Assembly: GCA_003640385.1 (NCBI GenBank) | Contig: RCAB01000081.1 | Span: 62,001-126,000 of the forward strand | Reading direction: 5' to 3' | Length of the DNA: 64,000 nucleotides | DNA from: Setaria digitata | Taxonomy: Eukaryota; Nematoda; Chromadorea; Rhabditida; Setariidae | Shown here: positions 24,878 to 36,022 of the stretch, piece after piece | How positions within the stretch are numbered: the first letter of the stretch is position 1 | Layout: each line of letters begins with the position of its first letter | The notes under the pieces: generated by a model | What the model was told of the DNA's origin: nothing | The model's input: only the letters and a program-made list of their open reading frames with translations | The model's database searches: none | Position numbers and translations under genes: made by a program

Positions 24878-25180
24878 CTGAAAAAGGTGATACTGATTTC
24901 AATCCTGAATCCAAGTTCCCCTGCTCAAAGACAATCCACGTCTCCCATTGCCGAACCGCTGCACTCACCGCTCACCCGACATGATAGATGCAAACGGAAA
25001 TCACGGCTCGGCCTCAACGACATTTCACGGCTTGCAGGAAATGCAAAGTCACATCTCCGGTAGACGAAGTATGAGAATATTGCATTCACTTCTCAGTATT
25101 ATGTTCACGTAGGCTGTCACGTGGCACCACGCTTGCCTTGCGTTTCTCTGTTCGATTATAGGACTTGATCTGTGCTGTGG
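24878..25180. promoter_or_regulatory. Shared 303-bp divergent promoter interval sdhd-1 / mtrr-1
   Basis: The start codons of a minus-strand and a plus-strand gene are only 303 bp apart. The interval is noticeably less AT-rich than the other gaps and contains a TCACGTGGCACCACG segment with an E-box-like CACGTG. Promoter function is inferred from the arrangement only. Confidence 0.5.
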
Positions 25181-28100
25181 ATGGTCATGTCGATTGGTTA
25201 TGGGTCACAAACTGCTCAGTATAAAGCTATTACTGACGTTATTGAGGATCAGGATGAGGAATCAAGCATAAGTAAGACGCAAATAGCAAATAATATCGAA
25301 AATAGGGTAAGGTTTTTTTGGTCTGGATGAAATCTCTGAAGAAAGTGAAAACAAAGCAGAATGAGTTTCGTCTCAAGAAAACGCAGTGTAAGGTTGTTTT
25401 TTCAAACCGAGATTATTGCGAAGACCAGCTCACAAGAAAAGTACATAACAGTGATATTTTCTTCATTAGAACACAGAGGAAAGCGAGAAATGGACAACCT
25501 TATGTAATTACACTTTTTGTTTTTGTGTGTTACACACATGATTGAAAGATTCTAGACCGACGGTAAACTGAATTATCAGTGAAGACGAAGAATGTAGTAA
25601 AATATAACTTAAGATAACGGCTTTAAAAAATTAGAAATACGAGAAAACTTCAAGAAAAATAAGAATCATTCTTGAAATTTTAAGAATCAGTCACTCAAAT
25701 AATAGCAGCCAAAATAATATAAAAGTTATGTTTTATAGAATGATTTGAGTCGAATTCTGGACTCTTTAAAAATATATTCATCATATTGGCCTGAGGATGC
25801 TGCATGTCTTATCAAAGGTAATCTGTAGCAAATATTGCTATCGACATTTCCTTATTTGGTGGAATAATATTATAATATATAATATTGCTGCTTATTTTTA
25901 GGTGCTCAAAAGCTTCAAGAAGACACACACTTGAGAGTCCCAGTTGCAAGGCGTTCGTATTTAAATTGCCAAATTACTTCTGATAAATTCGTATGCTTTT
26001 CCTGATTTTCTTGAATAAGATATCGTAGTTTTTAGTTCAAACTTCGTACTGTTTCAATATTACAGAATACTAAGGATTTGCCTTGGCAAAATGGATGTGG
26101 TATAACAGGGGCTTTGAATCAAAAGTATCAATATCAAGGGCGCGTGGTTAGTGTTACTAGTCTTACAAGTTTAACGGTTGAAAAGCCAAAACGAGAAATA
26201 ATTATAAATTTGGAGCATGATGTCGTACTTCATGAGCCAGGAGATGCTTTCTATTTCGCTGTCCCGAATGCTCGGGAAGAAGTGGATTTTATTTTAGAAA
26301 GGTAATCTTATTGTTCAACTTAAGATAGAAGATTATACTGACAGTTAAATAAATAGCAATCATTTTTCAAGGGTGAATTTTCCTTGAATAAGAACAGAAA
26401 GAACTGTGAGAAGCTTTTAATGATAGCTATTGTCTTCGTTAATAATTATACATTTTTTTTTTTGGATGATTAAAAAAAACATTCACCGTATTTCAAATCG
26501 CAAAACCACCTCCGGTGCATAATGTTGGAATTATAAATTATTTCTAGTTTATTACTGTCATATAAGCAATTGTCGTTCTAATAACCACTAATTCAATTGA
26601 AGTCCATGCAGTCTAATCAGTTGCTAAATTAAAGTGTCAGCGTTAGATTATTTCAAAAGAATAATGCTTATTTACATCTGGTGCATGTCGTCGCCGCCAT
26701 TAATAGATTCTGTGTATTAAAAATCTGAGATGGATTTAAACCTTTCACTTTGACTCTAACAATAGTATGGAAAATATTTGTTCAGGTTTGCTTTTTTTAC
26801 TTTTTATCTTTTCCCGGATTTCACATGATTATTTATTCGAAATACTTTTCCAGAATGGGACTGCTGGGAATAGCAGATCAAAAATTAGTCGTTACTGTGA
26901 AATCCCAAACTGCAGTGCAAAATGCAGTTGTACCACCATACATACCAGAAATCTGTACTCTAAGACACGTTTTCACATGGTGCCTTGACATTAGGAGGTC
27001 GCCAGGTCGAGTAAGTTTCTTTTCTTAAAAAATAAAGTTTAACTTTTTTTTCTAGAAGAATATATTCTAAAGAAAACAGATTTTCTTAACACAGTTTTCC
27101 GTTTAACATTTTCAGCCTCTTCTTCGCGTGCTTGCGGAATATACGGGAAACGAGTATGAGAAAAGACGCATTTTGGAACTGTGTAGTGCTCAGGGAACTG
27201 AAGAATTCACAAAATTTGTTCGTCAGGTAGCATGATTCTAGTGATTGTTGTTCTGATCCATTGTGTCTAGTAGTCATTTCATCATTTCCTGACCGTAATT
27301 TCTCCTACATTATACTTCTTCATAATTTAAATGTAATACAAGAGAGCTATCATAAGAACTAAATTGATCGGTGACTGAATTTAGAAATTCTTTGAGCGAA
27401 TTCCAGATTATTGCAGTTTTGTTTCTGATTCCATTGCATTTAATAGTAAAGTTGATTATTTTGCTATAAAAGTAGTATTTTACTGAAACATTTCAGGCTG
27501 GCCTTTCTCTTATTGATTTTCTTCTGAATTTTCCTTCTTGTCGACCTACTGTTGAACGTTTGATCGGTTAGTTAAGTCTATTTTGGCCGCATTTTTACAC
27601 TGTTATCAAATGTTGTAATGTCTACTTTTTAGAATTACTACCACGTTTACTGCCTCGACCATATAGCGTGAGCTGCATTAAGGAGCTTTGGGGAAAAAAC
27701 ATACGCTTCATTTTCTCACTGGTAAACTTAAGTGCGGCTGATGGTCGATGCTACTGTCGCTATGGCTTATCATCTGGCTGGCTTGCTACGCTGAAAGAAG
27801 GACAACAAGTTATGGTTAGTTACTTATTTACAGCTTTCTATTTCAGGTAGTTGATCATTTACTCTAGAAGAACTATTTCAGATTGATGCTAATAAGAAAT
27901 ACTTTGAAGCAATTGAGGGTGTTGTTTTCAGATTTTCTTGAAAGAGACATCACGTTTCCGTTTGCCACCACCGGTGCATTCCTCTTTTGATCTTACACGC
28001 ATACCACTTATCATGATTTGTACAGGAACTGGATTAGCACCATTTTTATCTTTTTTGCAGAAATTGTAAGTTTTTTTTAATCATTTAATACAATTTTTCA

Positions 28101-29338
28101 TTGCATTTAAATTTTTTCTAATCCTTACTCCGTAATTCTAGAGATTTTCTCAAAGCGGGGAAATATAAAGTACGACGAGAATTGTATTTTGGCTTTCGAA
28201 ATATTAAGAATGACTGCATTTATTAGTAAGTTCTAAATGAAGCATTGCACATCTGTTTGAGGTTTTGTGATGAATTTTTCTCATTTGAAGAACAGGATAT
28301 GGAATGTCTCAATTTACATTATACTTTGATGAATGTTTTGAAAGACAGCACTAACTTTTGACTCCTCACTATAAAATGTTGCTATGTATTTTTTCTCCCG
28401 GTTTTTTTTTTTTTAGTTTAGCTAGAATCCATGACGAAGTTTGCGAAGTTGCAGGATTTCAAGCATATTTATTCCAAAAGAAAAAAGTGGAACTGACTTT
28501 TCATCGTTCCCAGTAAAATTTAAACATCCAGTTTTTAACTAAAATTGTATTTTGCAGTAAGGAAATCATGGGTTATGTTGAACGTAATATTCTTTCTCAC
28601 TTGTCTCTATGTGAATCACAGCCAGAAAGTGGCACTGCTTACAAGAAATACGTGCAGGATGCTTTGCGGGAGCGTGGTCGAGAAGTCAGTATTCCCATGT
28701 TTTTATGAAAAAATTTGGCTCAATTTTCAGCTTACTGCTGTTGGTTTTCTTAGGTTTGGTATCCTGGAGTACTGACAGAAATTCTTTAAATTGTTAAGGG
28801 TCCTCAGCATTTATTAGGCTTCTTTAGTCCTGTAAGCTGAGTCCATTAAATGTGGGTCTATAGATTTTTTTTTTTTTTAGATTTCGGATGTATTATCGCT
28901 GAAATATGAAGATGAAAGGTACCCTCCGTTCATCTTTGTGTGTGGTTCATCGAAACAGATGTCGAAAGATGTGGCAAATACATTTCTGTACATTTTCAGA
29001 GACTTCCTAAGTAAGTCAATTATCTTTCATTATTTTTTAATTGAAAGGTGAAACATATGGTAACACATATTGCAGTGTTTGCTTTATTGAGAAGTAGCTT
29101 GTTATCTTTTGTAACTTACATCCCATTTACTTGAGCTTCTGTTATTGCAAAATGCGTAATTTTTATTGCTATCTCACGGTTTTGTGTTACATGCTTCACT
29201 TCTTTCATGTTAAAAAACTTATGTGTGTTTTAATATAGAAGGTAATGAATCAGCATTATAGATAAAAGTAATGCGGAAGCGGAATTATTCCTTAAAGAGC
29301 TCCGGGAAAATGACCATTATGTCGAGGATGTTTGGTAA
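25181..29338 (+). CDS. mtrr-1: Methionine synthase reductase, apparently lacking the FMN (flavodoxin) domain
   Basis: MTRR passes electrons from NADPH through FAD and FMN to reactivate cobalamin-dependent methionine synthase. Exons: 25181-25306, 25739-25817, 25902-25990, 26066-26301, 26854-27010, 27116-27226, 27497-27566, 27633-27814, 27932-28065, 28142-28225, 28417-28512, 28558-28684, 28881-29010, 29262-29338; 565 residues, all phases consistent. The family call rests on the run from IPEICTLRHVFTWCLDIR to PRLLPRPYS, which follows human MTRR closely. FAD site: RPYS (298-301) and GWLA (338-341). NADPH site: GTGLAPF (382-388), FGFR (411-414), VCGSSKQMSKDV (from 517) and the terminal aromatic W565. 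The N-terminus shows only the first strand and phosphate loop of a flavodoxin (IGYGSQTAQYKAI). It then runs straight into an acidic linker and the FAD domain; human MTRR has about 150 flavodoxin residues there. Exon 28417-28512 inserts 32 residues in the NADPH domain and may be optional. An acceptor-like GATTATAG lies 20 bases before the ATG. Confidence 0.88.
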
Positions 29339-29557
29339 TAGCGCTCATTCGTATATGAATTATTTTTCCTGGTTAACAAAGTTAATCATGTAACTAACTC
29401 ATGTAGAAATTAGATATTATGAAGCGTATACCACTCATGCTTCAAATGTTAAATTTGGACTTTTGTTGTTTTCTTGTGCTTGGTATGAAAAACCAGGGTT
29501 ATAACATTACGGTATTTGAATTTTTTTTCTTGTTAGATTTTGTTTCTATGTTTTCAT

Positions 29558-32284
29558 TTATTCAATAAATTGCCTTTTTGGTGGCACTCTTGTTTTATAT
29601 TTCAAAATTCGCGTCACGGAACCACGTTTCCGATAACTAGTTAGCATTACATTTGTTGGAGCAAGGAAATCAGCGATCTCTGAATGATTCAACCGTTGAA
29701 ATAATGCCCCGTTTTCACCTTCAGAATGTTCGTTGTATTCAAGTCTTAAAAGATTAAGGTTTTTTTTTTTCATAAAAATTTGTGAATTTCGACACGTGTT
29801 ACGCTGCACATTCATTTTCTAACCTTTTTTTTTTTAAGCTAATTCACGTGGTATGCATTAGAAATCAAGTATTCGAAATCCTTATAATTGAATTGTCGAG
29901 TAGTGGAATATTAGTAGTTCATAACGAATACTACAGTATGACTTGAGGTTAAGAATCCAACAATCTACTGAAAATAGCCTTACCGGAAATCAATGAAGTA
30001 TTGGTCAACAATTAGATTCATTGCTGAATCAAGAAGATTGGCAAACTGTTGCTCATATGCAATGTCTAGTATTCTGACAGCATCATCCAAACTGACACTT
30101 CTCCAGTTCTTTAAGATTATATGCTTATTTATATCTTTTTCTTTAGTTTCTTTTATTTTTAATTGGGCAGAATTGTGGATGCTTTGAACAGAATTAAGTT
30201 TAGAAATTTGGAATTCGAAAAGTGACTTGTGAGAGGGCTTCATTGAGTTTGATCGATATATGGTTGATGATTTCACTCTGTCTTAGGGGTTTTATTCGAC
30301 GGACGCACTGTAGAAACTTTCGAACTTTGTCAATTAGTCGTACTTCCATATCATAGCTTCCTTTAAATGCAAAATCGAGAACCTAGGAAATCTTATATGG
30401 ATATTTTGGTGTCAAAAACATACTTATTGGAATATAATGCAATATCCAAAGTCTTAGTTATCATGAATATTAAGGCAGTAGTGCTATTCACCCGGATAAT
30501 TTGCTAGTTTTTAAACTGCTATCCTCATCCCAAACTCTAATACATCAAAATTCTGAGCTCGAGTTTCAAAAGATGATCTGAAGAGGACACCTTATTTTAA
30601 ACCACAAAGGACATTTGAAATAGTTTGATAAAAAATTTTGCAAAAACCTTTTCAATAATTTCTCGATCAAAGTCGAGGACAGCAGAAGTTGTATTTGGGT
30701 TGATTGTGATCAACTCGTGGAAGTAATTTGTTGATAAATAAAGCAAATATTTTGATGTCTTAATCTCACCATCGGTGGCCATAATTTTAAAATCTCTATA
30801 ACATTCATTAACTTCTTTTTTTTTTTCCAGAAACAAGTTAGAAATTACTGGACATGAAATTTTTGTGGTCAAAAAAAAAAAAAAAAAACCAAAAAGATAC
30901 ACAAGGAACGGGCGCAACAGAAGCGTATGCAATAACAGACATTTGATTTAAGACTAACAGATGTAAACAAAAGGACTAGAAGGAAAAGATGAAGAAGGAA
31001 AAGGAACCAAGGAAAAAACTGTCAAAAGTCTTTCATTTCATCTTAAAATAATTATCATCGTGAGAACTATTTCACTTATCACAACGATGATTTTTGGAGT
31101 TATAGTTCATTACCATTCTTTCTCAATCATAAAAGCTTTTTTTGTCTTTAAAAAAGATATTTCAAAATTAAAAGGAAGTTATATTTGAAGACAGAACTAG
31201 TAATTCCTACATTTTTTGTCCTTAAAATCCAAAATGGCTAGCTAGCTTTCGGAAGGAAAGCGGAAAAAGAAAAAGAAAAACCTTTGAAGGTCCAGAATCT
31301 GCGTCAATGCTACTGATCTGCAATCAGCTTCAGGTATTTGTGTTAATGGAGTTCTTTCATGACGCCGTAGCATCGTGAAAAAATCTTTCATTTTAAAAAT
31401 AATTCTCACAGTAAGAACTATTTCACCACCATCAAATGCATGAGAATGGAGAGTGTTGAATATCCTCCGGAAGAAGTCACTTTCTTCTGGAACAACAAAT
31501 AAACCACTAAATGGTTTTTCTTGCATCTCCAGTTCTCTGACTGAAAAAAAAATACAGGAACGAAACTCATCTTTTGGCACTCTTCCTTTAACTCCTTTTA
31601 ATTTCATTTAAAATCCCCAAATTGCGCAATCGTCTTAATTGTCTTTGAAAATTTTAACGTTCGTTTTGTTTTTTTTTTCAACTGATAAATACAACACTAT
31701 AGAGTATTTTTCGAATTTTATTTAAAATCTTTAAAACACTTCAATTATCAATTAAAAGCTTTGGTTATTTTGAAAATCATTTATTGATAAAATACAGCAT
31801 TGCAAAGGTAACTTACTTTGATCATACTTCCTAGAAACAGCATAATATTTTAAAAGAATAAACCCTGACGGGTATGTCTCATCGATTCGCATACGTCGCT
31901 GTGCAAGTCGTATTTGCGGAGCCCGACGATCGCATGATATATCAAAAAACCTGAAGAGTTGATATGACAAACAATTAAAGGAAGTTTAATCATTTATCTT
32001 TTGAGAATCCTGAGGAAAATCGCCCAAACGTGATATCATTGTAGGGAGGGAGATTCAGAATCTAGTAGTAGATTACGGGCCTCATCAGTGATTTACAGTA
32101 TTCAACTTAATTAATCCAGATCTAGCTAGAATCGCACTAACCAGTCAATTGAACGACTGCCATAAGTAGAAGAAAATGTTGCCGAGTGAATACGGTTATC
32201 AACATAAGCAATGGTAAATGCAAAACGGTGAATGAAAATGAGTTCATCAAGTTTGTCACTATCATTCTTAGAGAAACACTCCAT
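29558..32284 (-). CDS. BTB/POZ-domain protein
   Basis: The exons on the minus strand are 32284-32142, 31950-31817, 31540-31282, 30795-30648, 30382-30227, 30108-29984 and 29744-29558, giving 383 residues with consistent phases. Residues 1 to about 178 form an N-terminal domain I cannot name (possibly MATH-like; landmarks RSIDWFFDISCDRR and YPSGFILLKYYAVSRKYD). From about 179, RDFKIMATDGEIKTSKYLLY and LSTNYFHELITINP are a BTB core, including the usual region in which a ligand-exposed loop precedes a buried Tyr-Phe. EKVLDFAFKGSYDME and LDDAVRILDIAYEQQFANLL continue in the way BTB/BACK proteins do. Such proteins often act as CUL3 adaptors or chromatin factors; the partner is unknown. An acceptor (CATTTTTAG) ends 13 bases before the ATG. 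The junctions at 30227 (GTCACT donor) and 29744 (CTTTTAAG acceptor) are the least certain. It lies 743 bp downstream of the fructosamine-3-kinase gene on the same strand. Confidence 0.78.
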
Positions 32285-33027
32285 ATTGCCAACCTACTAA
32301 AAATGTTCACTCAACAATGACATCGTGCACCGGAAACTACAACCTTATTAATTATTTATTACAACTTTAATCCTCATTGCATAACTGCAATAATATAGCT
32401 AGCTTTCGCTAGCAGAATTAAGATACATTTCTTCCATAAATTAAAAATGATACCTCCTATTTGTTAAATACTTTTCTTTATTAGAAACTTGTATTTGAAA
32501 TATATACTGTAACGCTACAGCATAATATTCTTTGATTGAGTTATTACACATATTCTTCTTCGAGTTTCGTTTAAGGTATTTCAGAATTAGATTTTTAAAA
32601 GGTTCCATAAAAAAAAAAAATCAGAAAATTTCACACTACTAGTATATTTACAACCAACTGAACTTACAAAAGTGAATTTCTGGCTACTGATGGTAAATCA
32701 CTGATTTGTAGCTAAAAAGATGCTATTAGCCACGGTCAAGAAGTTTTATAGAGGTGTGTAAAATTTTCCTGATCGATCTAACCTAGCATAAGTTAAGGGT
32801 AATGTGCAAAACTCATTAGTTCCGAAAAAAAGCATGAAACGGCAACACTTTATCACTGTAACTGTATGGAAATCAAACAAGCGACAAAGGTCACGATGAA
32901 AAATACATAATAGACATGAGAAAAAAAAACACTCGAATAGTATCCTGAATATTACAGAATACTCAATTAACACTCATCCGAAAGTGAAATGCTTACAGCC
33001 GTTAAATTGTTTGTGCACTTTTACCTT
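32285..33027. other. Gap between FN3K and BTB genes
   Basis: 743 bp with no supportable gene. Both flanking genes are on the minus strand, so the gap holds the 3' end of FN3K and the 5' region of the BTB gene; an operon is possible but not shown. Confidence 0.5.
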
Positions 33028-36022
33028 TTACAATTCACAGGATAAAGAATGCATAATAGAAATTGTACCATTCTTGTATCCACAACCAAAATGATTCCTG
33101 AAATGCCTTGAAGACTACCACAGAGACATAGGGTACGAGAGAATGAACGAATCTGATCAGTGATTCAGATGATGAAAGAGTTCATTTAAAGATATTGTAC
33201 AAAAGGCTTGCTACAATATAACAAAAGAAAAAAAAAAGAAGACACAATTTTCTCAAGCAATCTTCTGCAAGCGAAGGGAAAAGAGGAGTTCATAAAGAGA
33301 TAAATACGAAAGAATGAACGATACTGACCAGTGATTCAGATGATGAAACAGTTCATATAACTGGACACGTTTTCGAATACCGTTCGCTTTAGGAATGATT
33401 TCATGGTAAGCAGAATAAACAGCATCACCGAAACCGCCGAACATTTGCATAATACCAAGTTCATATTCACTGTGTGCATAAAATGAAGCAGGATCGAAAA
33501 TTACTGAAAATGTCTATAATAATCCAAATAACGTAATGACAAAAACAGGAAACTGAACATTCTTTAATTTCCGGTAGCTGTAGCCAAGAGTTTTAGTAAA
33601 GTTGGCTAGTCCAAAGGCTGCAGTTCCACTGGTTAATGATGCTTTCATAATTTCTTTTCCTTTTTTCGTTTTTTTTTTGCTTTTGAATAGTTTTGCTTTT
33701 AAGCAGGGTGAATGATAACATGAAGTATTTTCATGCTGACAAAATTAAATGTTAAAATGAGATAATCGAACACCGATATCTGGTTATACTGATACTATTA
33801 GGCGCTACCAAGAAATAAAATTTTGGAAAAAATTTGTCCACCTGGACCATCCGCACAATACGAATAATTTCCGGACCATAAATCACCGTGAACTATGGCT
33901 GGAACAATGTTTCCCACATCTTTAAAGAATGCTGGAATTTTTTGTTCCAGCTGATGCCATGATGAAAGCAAATCTCTATCGTTATGTTTCTATAACAAGT
34001 AAAACATTCACAGCAACGCTATAAAAACTTCTAAAAAAAATGAAAATAGAGTTTCCAGAACCAATTATTTCGAGACGAACCAATAATTCCGCGACAACAT
34101 ACACTCCAACTATGAACTACCGACCGATAAACCTTTCAAAGTAATTCATCATAAACATACTTCCAACAGCATGTCAATTTGATATTTCAATCGATTCCGT
34201 ACGAAGAATTCCTGAAATGACTTGGAATTTTACACAGACACGCCATATTGCTGAAAGTACAAATAAAATTTAAGAGAAATATTTTACCACCCAGTCGTCG
34301 CACCACTCATTCATCTGAGGCAAATAACCGCAACATGTGGGTACGTGAAATCCGAATTGTGTTTGCGGTTCAGTGGCTTTTTCCTGTCCGCCAACAAAAC
34401 TACTTGCATACTCTTTTTCTTTCAACAAATTTGCGTTATGCATGTGCATCCTGAAAATTAGTGATAAATAATTGCAATTAAAAGCATAACATGAGGAAGA
34501 AAAAAATACTGAAGAGCAGAAGTCCAAACACAGATTTCAAATTTTTAAATTCCCAAAATGTATTAACCATATATATATTTAAGTAAAAGGAAACGACAAT
34601 TGTTCAGCTGTTGGCAGAAAGTGATAATCAAAACAATGCTACCTCAGCTTATTATGCTTCCAAGAAGCAGCACGTTATATGCTCCTGTTTATTATACTCT
34701 TTGGATTCAGTCTTACAGGAAATAGCTCTAATTATTAAATTACCTCTCCTATAATGGGATTCTAAAAGAGGATTGGCAATAGGGATTCAAAAGAGGACTG
34801 GCAATTCAATAACAATTTCCCTTAATCTCCTCCTAAACTTTTCACCCCAAAACCCCTCTTGGTTGTTAAACAGACACCCCAAATATAAATTACCTAAACT
34901 TGAATTTACTGTCTTCGAAAACCTGATACTCCTATTGTTTTCCAATTTATCCAACGGCCAAGCCAGAAACCAGAGAGTCACCTTTTTCCCCCACATCATA
35001 CATCCAAAAAGCCAACAAGGATTACAATATCCTAGATGAGCGATTTCTTGCTTACTTCTCCTCCTTCATCTCACACACTCACAATTCTCGGGTTGATAAT
35101 TACTAGCTGCTACTCACTGTCTTCTTTTCTTTCGACTACTCATGTTAATCCAACCGTCATTTCTAGAAATTCTATAACATAAGCTGTAGTAACGTCAATG
35201 AAAGGCAATAATATAACATAAAGGAACATAAAGATCATGCACCGTGCCAGATCTCGTCCAAGCTGGGATGGTTTTGATGGACCATGTAAGTCGATATATT
35301 CTGTAACCAAACAGTGCCGGCTGCCTTCGGATATGGTCTTAGAAATAACTCATATCATCAAATGCGTCGACTCAGTAAGTAATTTAAATAAAGATACAAT
35401 GAAAATAACCAGAGTAATATATTCCTAGCTTTATTCGCTTATTGCGGCTTTTAAATTTAAAATAGCTTGAAGACCTTGATTGGCTTTGGTACACGTATTG
35501 TTTCTGTGCGATACAATGCTTCCAAGCTGGCGAATTCTCCATCGAACATTCGCTTAGCCTTCAATTTGTAATTATCAATATAAATGCTGTAATTGTGTAA
35601 ATGTAATGTTTGCAATGCATTTGATGAAAGGAACAAATCATAAACATATTCGTAATAGTTAATGAAACATTGCTTTTTACAGACTATTTATGCCTGGAAA
35701 CAAAGAACTGATAGAGTAAGGTAGTAATTAAATTAAAGTTATGTCATTAACGAAAAAAAAGGCAGCGAATAAGGGAGTGCTACTGCGTTCTCGAAATTTA
35801 TATTAGTTTATCGACAGGTGATAAAATCCAAGAAATTAAAGACTTTTATCATATTTTGATTAAGCAAAGAAAATAAGTCACATTTTCACGGTCATTAAAT
35901 TTGATAAACAGGTCACCCATATCGGAATGATAACCACCGCCTTTACTGATACATCCACCGGCTGTACCGCCGAATGATTCGAGGGTTTTCAGTCCTAGCT
36001 CTTTCCGTATCGCTTTTTCCAT
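33028..36022 (-). CDS. FN3K: Fructosamine-3-kinase (ketosamine-3-kinase)
   Basis: The enzyme phosphorylates fructosamine or ribulosamine adducts on proteins so that they fall off, a deglycation repair step in the cytosol. The exons on the minus strand are 36022-35882, 35558-35475, 35337-35243, 34450-34291, 34211-34161, 33989-33842, 33503-33329 and 33097-33028. The 307 residues compare with 309 in human FN3K, colinear throughout. Key residues: phosphate-binding loop with [10 protein letters not shown] (Cys24, a position reported as a redox switch in FN3K enzymes), ATP lysine K41 in FIKFN, the family signature [16 protein letters not shown], catalytic HGDLWSGN (Asp213), and metal-binding DPA (Asp230). 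The C-terminus has [20 protein letters not shown], then HHLNHW, NHFGCGY and IMHSL. The start ATG directly follows a CTTTTAG acceptor, suggesting trans-splicing. Exon 7's 3' border is partly copied in the following intron. It is divergent from snx-13, 1.2 kb away. Confidence 0.95.
33133..33355. repeat. Duplicated exon-7 3' border of FN3K inside the next intron
   Basis: The segment at about 33133-33180 (AATGAACGAATCTGATCAGTGATTCAGATGATGAAAGAG) repeats, with few changes, the segment at about 33312-33352 that spans the last codons of FN3K exon 7 and its donor site. In the copy the donor GTCAGT-equivalent reads GATCAGAT, so it should not splice. It is a local partial duplication. Confidence 0.75.

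Noticed and set aside
24374..25063. Long frames on both strands overlapping sdhd-1
   Set aside because: They are out-of-frame readings of the SDHD exons and the divergent promoter.
25318..25545. 75-codon plus-strand frame in MTRR intron 1, tested as a missing flavodoxin exon
   Set aside because: Its residues do not resemble any flavodoxin segment and it has no phase-matching splice sites.
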